Part shown: piece after piece, positions 1 through 11,172 of the stretch | Numbering within the stretch: position 1 is the stretch's first letter | How the letters are laid out: each line of letters starts with the position of its first letter | NCBI GenBank assembly: GCA_021432635.1 | Contig: MU270016.1 | Location: 125,608 to 189,607, forward strand | Length of the DNA: 64,000 nucleotides | Source: Thozetella sp. PMI_491 | Lineage: Eukaryota > Ascomycota > Sordariomycetes > Chaetosphaeriales > Chaetosphaeriaceae | Direction of reading: 5' to 3' | Translations under genes and position numbers: made by a program | The notes under the pieces: generated by a model | The model's input: only the letters and a program-made list of their open reading frames with translations | What the model was told of the DNA's origin: nothing | Databases searched by the model: none

Positions 1-347
1 AACTGATAGTAACATTGACAGGGACGGTGTCTGCTGGGGAGGGTAAACCGTTTCGGAGGCTGGTGAGGGCACAGCCTCGGGATTTTAACTATTAAGAACC
101 CTTTCTAGCTTGGCTTAGCATGGGTATTTCTGATGAGCTGAAGGCTTTCTTTGAGAGGTATACAATCGAGCTACACAGCAACATTATTTAATAGCAAGAA
201 ACCCTCCAAGCAGACTAGAAGACGTCCTCTGTCACAGGGTCAATAAGGGAGTTGTAACTGTACAGCCTGGCCCGAGAGCGGGCTAGAGCCTTGCAGTTGA
301 CAATGGGTCTACATGACCCATATTACGATTATTTATCTCTATATCTA
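1..347. other. Left-edge intergenic sequence
   Basis: No coding frame with family signal is visible. It lies downstream of the GH89 gene, which ends at 348 on the minus strand, so it should contain that gene's 3' UTR. No repeat or RNA gene recognised. Confidence 0.5.
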
Positions 348-2759
348 TCAAGCATTGAAGACAGAGGGCCACTGGCTGACGACTGAATACAAAACGGTCT
401 GAAGCGCGTCCGGGGTATCGTGCAGCTCGCTCCCACCCGTAGTCTGGTTCACCCAAGCCAGCTCCCACTCCAGGAGACCGCTCTGGAACGCAGTCTGGTT
501 GTAGCTAGCGGGCGGCGTGGCGATAAGATAGTCGACAAATTTTTGCCACCTCGGCAGGTAATAGGTCGACACAAGCCCTCCCCACGACTTGGACGCATAG
601 TCAGAGATCTGGCCTGTCGGCCCCCACAACGTGACTTGGTTGCGGGCCTCGTACTCGAGGAAGTCGGCGACGGCGGCGAAGTCCGGGCTAGACGAGTTAG
701 CTGTCGCCCTGGCGGATTTAATCCAGGTGGACAAGCGGAAGTTCTCGTTCGTCGAAAGCACCGTGTCCAGGGTCGACAGGAGCGCGGTCAGCTTCTTGCC
801 TTGTCTCCGGAGGGCGCACTTGTTCGATGTTTGGTTGGATCCCGTGTATATGGCGATGAGTTGCTCGTACAGCGGGATGAACGCGTTTCCGAGGACCTGG
901 CGCGTCCAGTCAACGAGGTCGTAATCGTATGCCGGGTTTGAGAACAATGAAGGCTCGTCCAGGCCGGCTTGGTACATCTGCCTCCAAGCCGTGACAAGAG
1001 TGGCTGGGTCATAGTTAAGCAGGGTGGGGTGGTGGCCGGTTCGGTTTAAGAGCCCGGACTGATTGGGCACGAGCTCTAGGATGGACTTGGGCACAGCATT
1101 GGCTGCTAGGTGGGTGTTGTTGAATACTGTTGGCCGCGCTATTTCCCAAGCGGCATAAATGCTCTCCGGGAGGGTTAGCCCACTTGCACCATAGCGTGTG
1201 GTCACCCAGTCATAAAAGTAGGTCGCGGTATCGATTGGGTCCTTGTTCCAGGCCTGGCTAAGGAGCAGGTCGTACATGATTTCATTGCCCTCAAGCCCCT
1301 CCATGGAGAGGCCGAAACCGACCACGCTGTTGCTGGAGTTGTCCACAGCCGCGATGGCGTCAATGGTCACATTCATGATTTGGCCGTAAAGGCCCATGTT
1401 GGCGCCGTAGTCGTGCAACTCGCACCAGATCCAGGGCTTGCCATAGAAAGAGCTGGTTCTCTGCCACTGGGGCTGAGACTCGGAAAAGAGATCCAGAATC
1501 AACATATCAGAGTCGACAGCCACGCCACCCAGGAAAGCTTCGATGCGGTCATTAGTCCAGAACGCTGCGCTTGACGAAAACAGCCAGCCCTGCATAACCC
1601 AGACGGCGTCGGGGTCGGCTGCCTTTAGCGACTTCCAAGTGTTCTCGCTCACAGTCTTGAGGTAGCCAAGGTCCCCTGACGCTGGGTTGTTTTCGTTGAA
1701 CTGGTCAAGGGTCCAGAAATTGGTGACGTTGCCGTAGTAGGCCTTCTGCTTGGTGATGACCCTGTCCTGGAGCTGGGAAAAGAGCGGGTCAAAGGGGTCC
1801 AAGAAGGTGTCGCTGGTGAAGCGAGAGGGGAAGGCCTCCCAGTTCGAGCTGTTTGACACATTCGCAGAGGGGAAGACGCGAGAGATGGCCGACGGCACGA
1901 AGCCCGGAAAGGCAGGCAGGATAGGTGTCATGCCAAGCTCGACCATGCGCTGGACAATCTTCAACTGCAGCGAGAACTGGTCCTCGACCCACGACGACGG
2001 CATGGCGCCGCCCCAGGAGCCCTGGATGTTTCCAAAGTGGTTCCAGGCAAGGAAAGCCGGGCCGCTGATGAAGTCCTCGATGTCGGCGTCCGAAAAGCCG
2101 ATATCGCTAAAGACCTCGCCCAGGATCTTCTCAAAACCAATCCAGGCAAGAGGGAGGTTGATGCTGCGGAGAGCCATCCAATCCAGCTGCAGCTCCCAGT
2201 CCTCCCAGCTCCAGAAGGCGCTCGTATATGAGGTGGTGACTGGTGAGCTGTTAGATGCTTGTTATCTCGACTACATCCGCGGCAGAGACTCACCAGTGTT
2301 GAAGTGGTAGCGGTATTGGACTATGCTGGAGCCCACCAGAGGAGTTGCCAAGGCGGGGAGCTCCGGCGGTGCCTGATCTAATTGACTGCCGACGCTAAAC
2401 CACCAAATATCGACGTGAAGCACGTCGGAAAGGTATGCGTGTAGGCTTAGGGGGTTTTGAGTTTAGCTGTGCGTTCGCGGAGGTTAATTGCGCTATTTCT
2501 CAACTCACCCGGTAAGCAACGCGCTCGCCGTGTTGCCTTGCACGAGGATCTTGCCATCGCTCGTGCTGGACACAGTGTAGCTGTCAAGGGACGATCCTGA
2601 GGAGTCCGATGCGTTGGCAATTGCAAATTGAAACGAGGCGGCGTGCTGAGGCAATCGGCGCTGGACAAGCGCCTCGACACCTTTCGTCGATATCGCGGAG
2701 TCGACGGCGGCTGCAACTGCAGCGGTGGCTGCCCAGATGATGAGCTTGACGAAACGCAT
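348..2759 (-). CDS. Alpha-N-acetylglucosaminidase, GH89 (NAGLU-like), secreted
   Basis: Three exons: 2759-2509, 2445-2294, 2239-348, giving 764 residues. The joins restore the continuous family sequence (GLHAYLSDVL across intron 1, HFNTVTTSY across intron 2), and both donors read GTGAGT. Residues 1-18 form a signal peptide (MRFVKLIIWAATAAVAAA). The N-terminal small domain is followed by the catalytic barrel with GPAFLAWNHFGN, GMTPILPAFPG, FNENNP (the conserved acid/base Glu near residue 317), LFSESQP, and MEGLEGNE near 446-456, where the second catalytic Glu of the family lies. The alpha-helical C-terminus includes LWGPTGQISDYASKSWGGL. The length matches human NAGLU (about 740). The enzyme hydrolyses terminal alpha-linked GlcNAc, in animals from heparan sulfate. 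The secreted fungal form probably acts on extracellular or wall-associated glycans; the substrate here is inferred. Many N-glycosylation sequons are present. Confidence 0.93.
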
Positions 2760-4775
2760 GATTGCCTCGTTGGCCGATTGGGTGCACAGCTGCTGGTAGT
2801 GCTGCTCAAGAAGCGCCCAAGTGAGTGAGGGGGGCTCTCAGAAGGCAAATTCGGCGACGACGGCAGTCGCGAGAATACGCGAGCGAGGGCGCTGCCGGGA
2901 AGCGGAGGTCATTTCTTTCTATCTCCACCAGCCCCTCGGGACCCTTGTATTTTTTGATCCTAGTGTTGCTGTTCAGCTAAGGTTAGGCGAAGGAGCACTA
3001 GCAGATAGGATCCATGGTCGCTAATGATGCACCAGCTCCACGTGCGTCATTCGCCGAATGGCAGAGCACCGTTGCCAAGGCCCGCGTCATCGTGCATGTT
3101 AGCGGCAATGGTAGCAGCTTCGGTGTCCAGGTCGGGCGTGGTTTTGCCCTCCGCCTCTAACGGTCTTCTGTTCATAGATCTTACTTCATGTAGCTATACT
3201 GAAGGGACCTACTCTCATTTCGCAATTCACATTTAGGCTTGCATGCTTAAGCCACCGGCCGGGCTCTTTTCACCACGAAGACTGTATCGGCTAGAGCCCC
3301 AAGCGGTAATCTGGGCAACCGGGATCATGGCCCTCTTTATACCCGTGTGTTGCAACAGTGACTTGGTGCCATTATCCTTTCACAGTGTCTCCGTATTGTA
3401 GTTGACAGTTTACTCAATGCTTTTTAAGGTACTTGACGGTTAGCATTGCTAAGAAGTGGAGAATATAGCGGCCGCTGCCGCTGCCGCCAACACCACATCC
3501 ATAGTCGTACAGGACGGGTAAGCATAATGACATGTCTCAGCCACCGGTCTTAGTCTTGGAAAAGATCAAGACACCGACATCGTGCACAAGTGATCGGATA
3601 TAGCCGGATATCGTGTACCGAAGTAATGGGAATTCTGCCCTATCCTAATCCTTGAGCAGATACTGCCGGCTCATTGCCTGGCGATGACCCAAAAGTAAAT
3701 CAAAGATAGTCCATAGCTTCGCACAAGCCATACTCGGTATCCATCATATGAGACCATCGGGATCAGTGAAAAAGCGAGAAGCTAGCATGGTATTGCAACA
3801 TGTGTCCAAATAGAGCTGTAGCTTCGAGAAAATTGTCGGAAATATCATGAGAGCGAGCTTTGCAATTTCTGGAAATGTAAAGGCCATATAAAACACCGAA
3901 CTAGCCGGAGCCAGCCTCAAGGTGCAAGAAATTGGAGATAAGCGATAACTGTGCTCGCGTTAAATCCGCCTCGCAGCATGCGCTAGGTTGGAAAAGGCTC
4001 CAGAGTCTGATTAGCAAAATAGGATGGAATCAAGTGACTATAAGATGAAGGGCCGATACAGTCAGCGTAGCCGCTTGAGAGTGCGACTGATCATTCTATT
4101 GGTAGTTGTAGGCTTGAAGTCCTATTTGAATGGGAAACCTGAAACAACTTCCGGCGGCCGCTTAGGGGAGGATCGGTCCCAGGAATTATCAACTGACTAC
4201 ATTCGCCGCTGTGGAAAGTAGCAGGGCTCACTAATCTCGTTTTCTAGTTAGTATGTACTAAAGTTATACATTCTTACGTTTTTTGCTCACTTAAGTAGGA
4301 TGGATTCGGAAAAGAGACTACCGAATAGCGTCATCTCGTACTGAGTCCTTAAGCCGATTGATGGGCCGATCAATTGGTCCCTTGTGTGGCATAATTCCCC
4401 AGTTGAAACATCTAAATACTGCTACTAAGATTTGGTAAGTAGACTACCGTGGCATCGTGACCATTATTCGTGTAAGCCGCCACTGGGCTTAGTTGATAGG
4501 TACTGCCCCGTTGGTGTCAGCCTGACGACCCCGAATTGACTCTAATGCCTGTCTTGGATCCCACTGTTTACTTATCCAGGGGCACTAATCGAAGAAGCCC
4601 GTATCTTCCATAAGAAACATGCGACATCGCGATAATACAGCAAGCGACGGCGCGAAGATAAATAACGCTAGCATAGACGCCTCTGCTCGGTTAGAAACAG
4701 CTTCCAGTTGTTCACCTCAAAGTTCCTACCAATTGTTATTTCTATCTAACTTTCAAAATCCACAGTACATCAACA
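2760..4775. other. Long intergenic region
   Basis: About 2 kb without a convincing gene. Short open frames, for example 4024-4221 and 4619-4813 on plus, show no signal peptide, domain motif or splice support. A small GCCGCT run lies near 3471-3489. The left part is the promoter of the GH89 gene. Confidence 0.5.
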
Positions 4776-6561
4776 ATGACGCTCGCCGAGGAAGTGGAGC
4801 ACGGACCTCGTAGCATTACCGCGGGGGAGCTCTTTGCGGTGAAAAAGGCCTGCCCTGACTTCAAGGGAGCCTGGGTCATAGGTGACTCTTCCAAAGACTA
4901 TAACTGCCTTGGATGGGCTGTCCAAGAGAAGAGCTTCTTCAACGGGAATTCACACCAGTACATCTACAAGAGCCTTGAGAATGCCACACATTTCCGTGAG
5001 ATATATACGCATCACCTAATATTAGCTTCGGAAGGCTAACGTACGATTCGTCAATCCAGTCAGCAGCAAAGGCTTTGAGCCAACGACTGCCGATTCACCA
5101 GATGCGGTGATCGATGTCTGGGGGCTTCCCGCACCCGACGCAAGTGGGAATGTTGTCCAGCACTTCTCTTTGCGCTACAAGGATGTGTGGACAAGCAAGA
5201 TAGGAGAGTCGGTGCTCCTCGTCCACGATAGAGACCTCGTGGGAGGCGCTGCATACGGACATAAGCTTGCAACGTTCAAGAGGAAGGCAGGCCACGCTCT
5301 CGCCGCGATGATTCCTGTGCAAGCAGAAACCGCGGCGGCAGGGCCACTGGCCGCATCTGAGGAAGAGCTTTCTGCTGAGGATGTTTCTACAGTGCTGGAG
5401 CACGCAAGCCTCGCCGCTTCTTTGCCGGCTTTGGCCGCCCGTGCCCCTGCCCGCCCTGCTGCGAAGCCCGCTCCGAAGCCCGTTCATCCTACGGCCCCGG
5501 CTAAGCCGACTCACACCACGCCACCAGCTAAACCAGCTCACTCCACTACCCCAGCCAAGCCAGCCCCTCCTACCGTCCCAGCTAAGCCAACTCACCCAAC
5601 CGTCCCTGCTAAGCCAACCAACCCAACGAAAACGACCCCTCCCAAGTCCGGTCCAACAAGTTCGCCGGCGACCGCAGCTTTTGCCAAGACCTTCGCGGCG
5701 TGGAAGAAGACTTGGGATTTGCCCGAGGTACAGATATCTTCTAAGTAAGTACCGCACGACCCCAACTCTCGGACAGCCTAGCTAACTCCTTCTCAAGTCT
5801 CAGTGCTTACCGAGCTAGTACGGAATACAAGGCATTGATCAAGCTCGGCGCCGCAATCACGCCACAGCTCGTTGCCGAGCTTTCAAAGGCTGAAAATATT
5901 TTCGTTGTGATTCCCAGTATGGTTCTCAAGAAAATTCCTGAGGGGGAATCCTGGCTAATCTGTTGTAGTCCTTGACTTGAATCCTAATCTAAAAATCACT
6001 AGCCTTGACCTGAACGGCCAGAAGAAGGAGATTATTAGCCAGACCGCCAAGACCGCCCGTAGCACTCAGCACACGCTCGCCGCTTTCAGCATCAAGAAAG
6101 ACAGCGTGATCTCGGCAGGCCTCACGGGCGCGAAGCTGGCGTCTGAGCTCCTGACTGATCCTCTCTTCCAGGCGGTCGTGAAGATCGGTATTGCCGCTGT
6201 CCCCAACATCCTCCAGGCACGTGCCAAGGATGGGTCAACCGGCAAGGCCGTCTGGGAGGCCATGCTGAAGCAGATCCACGCCATCGAGCAGCATGGTGGC
6301 CCTTCCAAGGACCAGGTGCAGGAGTTTGAGCAATGGCTTGCCGGGTATTTGGGCGTTGACATTACCCCGCCGGCGACCGGTAACGCCCCGCCGGCCACCG
6401 ATGGCACTGCCCCGGCCGCCGATGATACCCCTCAGGACAGCAGTGATGCTCCTTCGACTGAGGATACCACCACTCCGACGACTGAAGACAGCCCTTCGCT
6501 GCCCGGCCTGACAGCTAGTCTTGCGGCAATCGGGCTTCCGTCAGCTCCTACCGAGGACTAA
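4776..6561 (+). CDS. Unknown protein: N-terminal NCLGWA domain plus Pro/Ala/Lys repeat linker
   Basis: Four exons: 4776-4995, 5060-5744, 5804-5916, 5969-6561, giving 536 residues. Introns have GTGAGA, GTAAGT and GTATGG donors; CTAAC branch sites precede two acceptors. The N-terminal 110 or so residues contain YNCLGWAV followed by FLSSKGFEPTT, DAVIDVWGL and HFSLRYKDVWTSKIG. This recalls the NC[LI]xWA domain found in bacterial and fungal proteins of unknown function (DUF7689-like; assignment from memory). Residues about 190-270 are a low-complexity linker with repeated PAKPTH/PAKPAH/PAKPTN units. The C-terminal part (AYRASTEYKALIKLG, then LDLNPNLKITSL) is followed by a Thr/Pro/Asp-rich tail. 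There is no signal peptide, so it is probably intracellular. No function is claimed. Confidence 0.8.
5455..5640 (+). repeat. Coding tandem repeat encoding (PAKPTH)n-like units
   Basis: Within the second exon of the gene at 4776-6561, units of about 30 bp encode variants of KPTHTTPPA, KPAHSTTPA, KPAPPTVPA and KPTHPTVPA. The repeats are imperfect at DNA level, and the copy number could vary between strains. Confidence 0.7.
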
Positions 6562-7298
6562 CTCCGCCTCTATATATAAGAGCTCCATACATATTGTTCA
6601 TGTCGTATTACGCGTTTTTCTGTTTCTAAAGGCCGGTCGTCTGCATTTCCCCATGCTTTCCTATTTTGCTTGTCGAGCCTGACTTATTCCAATCATTCCT
6701 GCACCTCATCATTTTATGGCCCTGTCATTACCTATCTACGTCTTTTGTGTCAATTTAGTACCTAATAGATAGAAAATCCAATCCTTTATTTCCAACTAAT
6801 CTATATTGTCCCGACAAGCAAACTAGGAAGCTTATCTGAGATATAACCACCTGGTGGAGTAAGGCTACCTTACCGCTCTTATCAATAAGTGCGAGGACGC
6901 GCCTTCGAGCACCGTCATTTCACTAAACAGGCAGATTCATTCGAGCTAATGTCGAATCAGGGACCGCTAAGCTTTGCACCAGAGTACACTAATGCAACGC
7001 ATTCCTGCGCCACCATAGCTACCCCGCTACCATAAACCCTGTCCGACCCCGAGAGAAGGGCTAAAACGTCATCTAGTGGAGCCGTAAGGCTATCGGTGCG
7101 TAGCATAGCGAGTCACAGCCTCGGAACCGACGGCACGGATGCCTGATACGAAACGCACAGGATGGAGGGAACCTGGGGGCCATAAGCAGAAGACGTAAAG
7201 AAGGTGGCTTGGCGCTGGACTAGTTCCCAACATAAGCTCAACTTGCCCTCCTCCGCCTAGACAACATCCTTGAGTCCTCTCGTGCAGTCAACGTCAAA
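6562..7298. other. Intergenic region between two convergent-free plus-strand genes
   Basis: Holds the 3' UTR of the upstream gene (TATATATAAG lies just after its stop) and the promoter of the next plus-strand gene. No RNA gene or repeat recognised. Confidence 0.5.
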
Positions 7299-9088
7299 AT
7301 GCCTCGGAAGAGCATTCTCGTGCGTGCCCTTGGCACAGGCCTTGGCCTGGCCTCCGAGGCTATTCACAATTCCAGGTCGCGCTCGAGGTCCGGCACGAGC
7401 CCGGCCAATGGCTCCAATTCGCAGGCATCCTCGTCGCAGCAACAGCCTGCAGACGCCCCGCCCGAGTACTACGAGGTCGCCGATGAAGCGACTGCCAACT
7501 CGCTAGTCCGCAGTGGGCAGGCGGAGCGAGTTGTCGATTATGAGGACGAGAAGAAGAGAGGCGGCCTGCTCTCGCCCGAAGGAAAGGGCCAATCCAAGGC
7601 CGCGGAAGCGGGATACCCAGAGGACGATTCCGATTCTGAGTTGGAGGAGGCCGGCCAAGATGAGGCGATCTGGGAGCTCGACGATATGGCGGAGCGTGTC
7701 GCACCACCCGCCTACCAGGAGACCGATCCATCTATTTCCAGTGCCGAAGATTCAGAGGAGGTGAAAGTGAAGAAGAGCGAGCAAATGGTGCGGGACATTG
7801 TCGCATTGGCCGGGCCGCCGCCCCAGCCAGCCTACTCCCTTCCTTGTCCCGTAATCATCCCGCAGAAGCGACCGCGAAACAAGTCGCGAGGGTTCGTTCG
7901 CGCCTATGCACCAGTGCTCGCCGAGTGCGGCATCAGTCAGGATGTATTCCTGAAATTCCAAGACGATTGGTTGAAGGCTTGCAAGGTGAGGAGATTATCT
8001 CCTCTCGGCATTCTGTGTCCGCATAGCTGACTTGCCGGCAGTCCGACCCCTGGATCGAGGTTGTTTTCGTCGCCGCTGGCGTGGTCGGTTTCATCCCCGA
8101 GCCAACGGCTCAGATTGTAAGCACGGTAGTGCAGGTCGTCGCTGGCACGGCCCGGGAGCTGCAATCACGCCACAGGCGGAACAATTTCCTAGACATGATC
8201 AACCAGGACCTCTTCATGCCCCGGGGTCTCTTCGCCATGGTCATGGCATTCAAGGACCAAGTTCCCGGCCAGCAGTCCTCTGGACCTTTAAGCAGACTCA
8301 CAGGAATGCTTGGCCAGAGCTTGGTGTCGTCGGAGCGCCTTGACATCAACCAGACAGCGGCCAAGTACAGCAATCCAGACCCTGAATTGTCCAAGATCAA
8401 GAAAGGCCTGCAAAATATCCGGCTCGCAAGTGGCAAGACGTACGGGCAGCTCGAGCTACCGGAATCAGCTGAGCTTGTCTTCCCTGATCTTGACCGTGCT
8501 GTAGACAAGGAGATGAATGCTGAAGGGAAAGGCAAGGGTACCGCAGGAAGCAGCAACTTCAAGGATAAAATGAAGGGAGCCGGCGAGTTCGTCCAGGATT
8601 ATCTCGATCGACGGGCTCAGGCGCAATATGTGAGTTGCTTTAGCTAGCTGTGAAAGCCATATTCTCTAACACGTCAACAGGCCGCTGAGCATCGAGGCTC
8701 TGCACTTGCCCTCCCCGAATCATCACGAACGCCCTTCCAATCTCGCTTCAGCGACCCGAACCATCCCGCGAATAGCGGCTCCCTGATCGCACTGCTGACT
8801 GGCGGCGCTATCAACCCTGCGGCAAGACGTGAGGCAAAACGAGCCGCAAGAGACGAGCGTAGGGCGGGCCGTCGGGAGTATAAAGACCAACGGCGGATAG
8901 CTCGGGGAAGAGAGCCCCGTGGTCCACGCAGGTCTAGGTCAGCTCGGGGCAAGAGGGAAGGAACGATCAAGAAACTGCTGCAGCAGGATGTGCTATATCT
9001 GATCATCGTCAACATACCGACGGAGCAGGAGGTGCAGAACTCGGTGGCCAGGCTGGAGAGCTCCATCGCTGCTGCGCAGGGCAGATAA
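7299..9088 (+). CDS. Fungal protein of unknown function with MPRGL/YLIIVN motifs
   Basis: Three exons: 7299-7985, 8042-8629, 8681-9088, all phase 0, giving 560 residues. Donors are GTGAGG and GTGAGT; acceptors are GGCAG and AACAG. The first 130 or so residues are disordered, Ser/Arg-rich then acidic. A conserved core follows: DVFLKFQDDWLKA, a hydrophobic stretch VVFVAAGVVGFIPEPTAQIV, QSRHRRNNFLDMINQDLF and MPRGLFAMVMAFKD. The C-terminus has a basic helix (ARREAKRAARDERRAGRREY) and ends with DVLYLIIVNIPTEQE. I recognise this arrangement from many uncharacterised Pezizomycotina proteins but know no biochemical role. The hydrophobic stretch could insert into or associate with a membrane. No signal peptide. 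Confidence 0.88.
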
Positions 9089-9256
9089 ACGGGGCATTCT
9101 GCAGCGACCGAGTATGCCTTATTGTTCTTAAACAGCAGATATAACCGGAAATATTGCGAGGTGGGAATAGATGATTCTAATTCTCCTACATATATACGAT
9201 GCTGTGGAGTTGAATGCCGAAAATACCTAACCAGAAAGACGCCCCCGCTCCCTTGT

Positions 9257-9850
9257 CTATTTTGCTGCGCTGACAACGGCCTGTGCAAAGTCATTACAGT
9301 TATTTCCGTTGACATTGTATATCTTGTGATCCGAGACCCAGTCCTTCCCGGCCTTCTTCGCGGCGGTGATCTTCTTGCTGCTGGTCTCGCCTCCCCATTT
9401 GAGGTTCTGGGCGCTGCTGGCCTTCCAAGTGCGGCTCTTGAGTTCCGTGTCGCCGGGGTCAACGTTGTTCTTGACCATGTGGTACAGCATTGCATTATAG
9501 TCTCGCTTAGTCTTTTGGTTTTTGCCCTTGCCGGTAGTGGTCTCGGTGATCTGTCCGAGAACAGCACCGACGTGCTCAAAACCCAGTTTCTGCTGCAGCT
9601 GTTGCAATTCCGTCTTGGATTCGGCGTCACCATCGCCGACTGCGGCGCCGAGCGGCCATTCAAGAGTGAACCAGTAATAATGGTCCTTCACCAAGCCTGA
9701 GTGCGCCTTGATCGCGGCGGTGTACTCAGGGGTGTCATCGAAAGTGTCACGGGCGGACAAGTAGTCGATCTGTGCGGCCTCGGGATTGGCAACGGGAGTA
9801 GCAATCGCGAGGGTGGCCAGAAAGGCGGATAAGAAGAAAGAAACCCTCAT
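9257..9850 (-). CDS. Small secreted protein with His...NC(N)DFA motif
   Basis: Single exon, 197 residues, starting with the signal peptide MRVSFFLSAFLATLAIATPVA. Mature part: residues about 50-70 contain HSGLVKDHYYWFTLEWPLG, then LGFEHVGAVLGQITET, then a Lys-rich segment and NVNGNNCNDFAQAVV at the C-terminus. A His in a strand followed by a downstream Asn-Cys in front of a helix is the layout of permuted papain-fold (LRAT/NlpC-like) enzymes, so a cysteine amidase/peptidase/acyltransferase fold is possible; this is inference only. Only one Cys is present in the mature chain, so it is not a disulfide-rich effector. A TATATA run on the minus strand lies about 125 bp upstream of the ATG (9974-9979). 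Confidence 0.75.
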   Translation of the reverse strand: MRVSFFLSAFLATLAIATPVANPEAAQIDYLSARDTFDDTPEYTAAIKAHSGLVKDHYYWFTLEWPLGAAVGDGDAESKTELQQLQQKLGFEHVGAVLGQITETTTGKGKNQKTKRDYNAMLYHMVKNNVDPGDTELKSRTWKASSAQNLKWGGETSSKKITAAKKAGKDWVSDHKIYNVNGNNCNDFAQAVVSAAK

Positions 9851-10227
9851 TTTAACAAACTGTGACCGTTGCCAGATATATCCCAGGGGAGGCTATCGGA
9901 GTGGGTTGCTGATGCAAGTGCCAGTGGATGTTAGCTCTTCTTGATTCCGGGTATCTGGTGATTAAGGCCTGACATATATACCCTTTCCTTCATTAGAGGT
10001 CGTAAGACTTTCTCCCATTAAAATTTGCATTGAACCGCAATCTTGATAATTACTCCTTTGTCACCTAGTTTTAAGGCGATCCTCTGGTCAGGTTGCCTGT
10101 GCCTCCCTCTGCTCTGGTGTGGGGATGGCGGCCCGGATCGTAAAGTATGAGACCATCTCAATCCTGCATCCAGGAAGGGCCGAATATTACTTATAATTCT
10201 TTTCTAAACCTCAGCCCAGAATTTAGT

Positions 10228-10466
10228 ATAATTGTTGGAATAGCTGTTCGCAGCGCTGGCGAGCTGTGGAGGATCTGTAGTATTAGGATCCCATTGATCA
10301 CGTGGATTCTTCTTACGTGATCAATGGGAGCATATAAAAGTCGTTCCTGAGCTTATTGGCTCTTAGGAATGATATACAGAAGATAGATACTAATACACGA
10401 TACGGATTTACACAGTTTGTTTGCTTTATTGCTTTACGAGATCTCGTACGCTTACCAAACAATAAT
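10228..10466. mobile_element. Solo LTR of a retrotransposon with 5-bp target-site duplication
   Basis: The element spans 10233-10461 (229 bp), begins TGTTGGAA and ends CCAAACA, with the canonical TG...CA ends. It is flanked by identical 5-bp direct repeats ATAAT (10228-10232 and 10462-10466). A TATAAAAG box lies inside at about 10333-10340. No primer-binding site, polypurine tract or gag/pol coding sequence adjoins it, so the internal part was lost by LTR-LTR recombination. The TGTTGGAA start recalls fungal Ty1/copia LTRs; the family assignment is inference. Confidence 0.85.
10289..10329. repeat. Perfect 15-bp inverted repeat inside the solo LTR
   Basis: Arms 10289-10303 (TCCCATTGATCACGT) and 10315-10329 are exact reverse complements around an 11-base loop. 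It sits directly upstream of the TATA-like box, so it lies in the U3 promoter part of the LTR. Confidence 0.9.
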
Positions 10467-11172
10467 GATAAGCAGGTAACTATACTCTGCATCGCATATA
10501 AGTAGCCTGCCTGGCGAGATTAAATGCCCAGCTTACCACCACCTCTCGAAACACAAGACCGTACTCACAAGTGCTCCAAGAAACTCTGTTATAATTTTAT
10601 ATCGAGCTCAGGCCCGAGCAGAAATGATCGCTCAGTGGCACGCTCACTACAGGTCACGCTATTAGCGGCGGGAGTAGATCTATGAGACATGGTGCTAGGG
10701 TCGTAAGTTCGTGTCTCTAAGTAATGAAAGAGGCCGGTCAGCTAGTGGAGGGGGCGGTGGAATCCTCCTGCGGATTCGATCGGCGGCACGGCAAAAGCCA
10801 GTGAGGCTCATGGTACTTTAAAGTGAGGCTGAGTATTATTTCATTTACAATATATGGTGCCGAGTTTCATGCCACACTTCGCCGCCGGCCCGAGGAAACA
10901 GACCCACTACATCCATTGCCACCTCCTCCGGCTCGGCCATCCTACAATTTCGCTACACCAACTCGTGACACCTCTACCAAAACTCACTCGCGCGTAGACT
11001 AAGCGACAGCCTTGTGGCCACCAAAGTGACTCAGCATCCACCCACCCAATACCACTTCACCGACTGCACTTTTTCGCCAAAGGTGGTTCAGAAACACCGC
11101 TACTTCATACCGGTCAGCCAATATCTTCCTGTGTCACTGAATAACGCTCACCGCCGCCCAACGGAACTCATC
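10467..11172. other. Intergenic region after the solo LTR
   Basis: No gene seen. The reading frame of the next gene is open upstream to about 11014 but lacks an ATG before 11173, so this stretch is probably 5' UTR and promoter. Confidence 0.5.
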
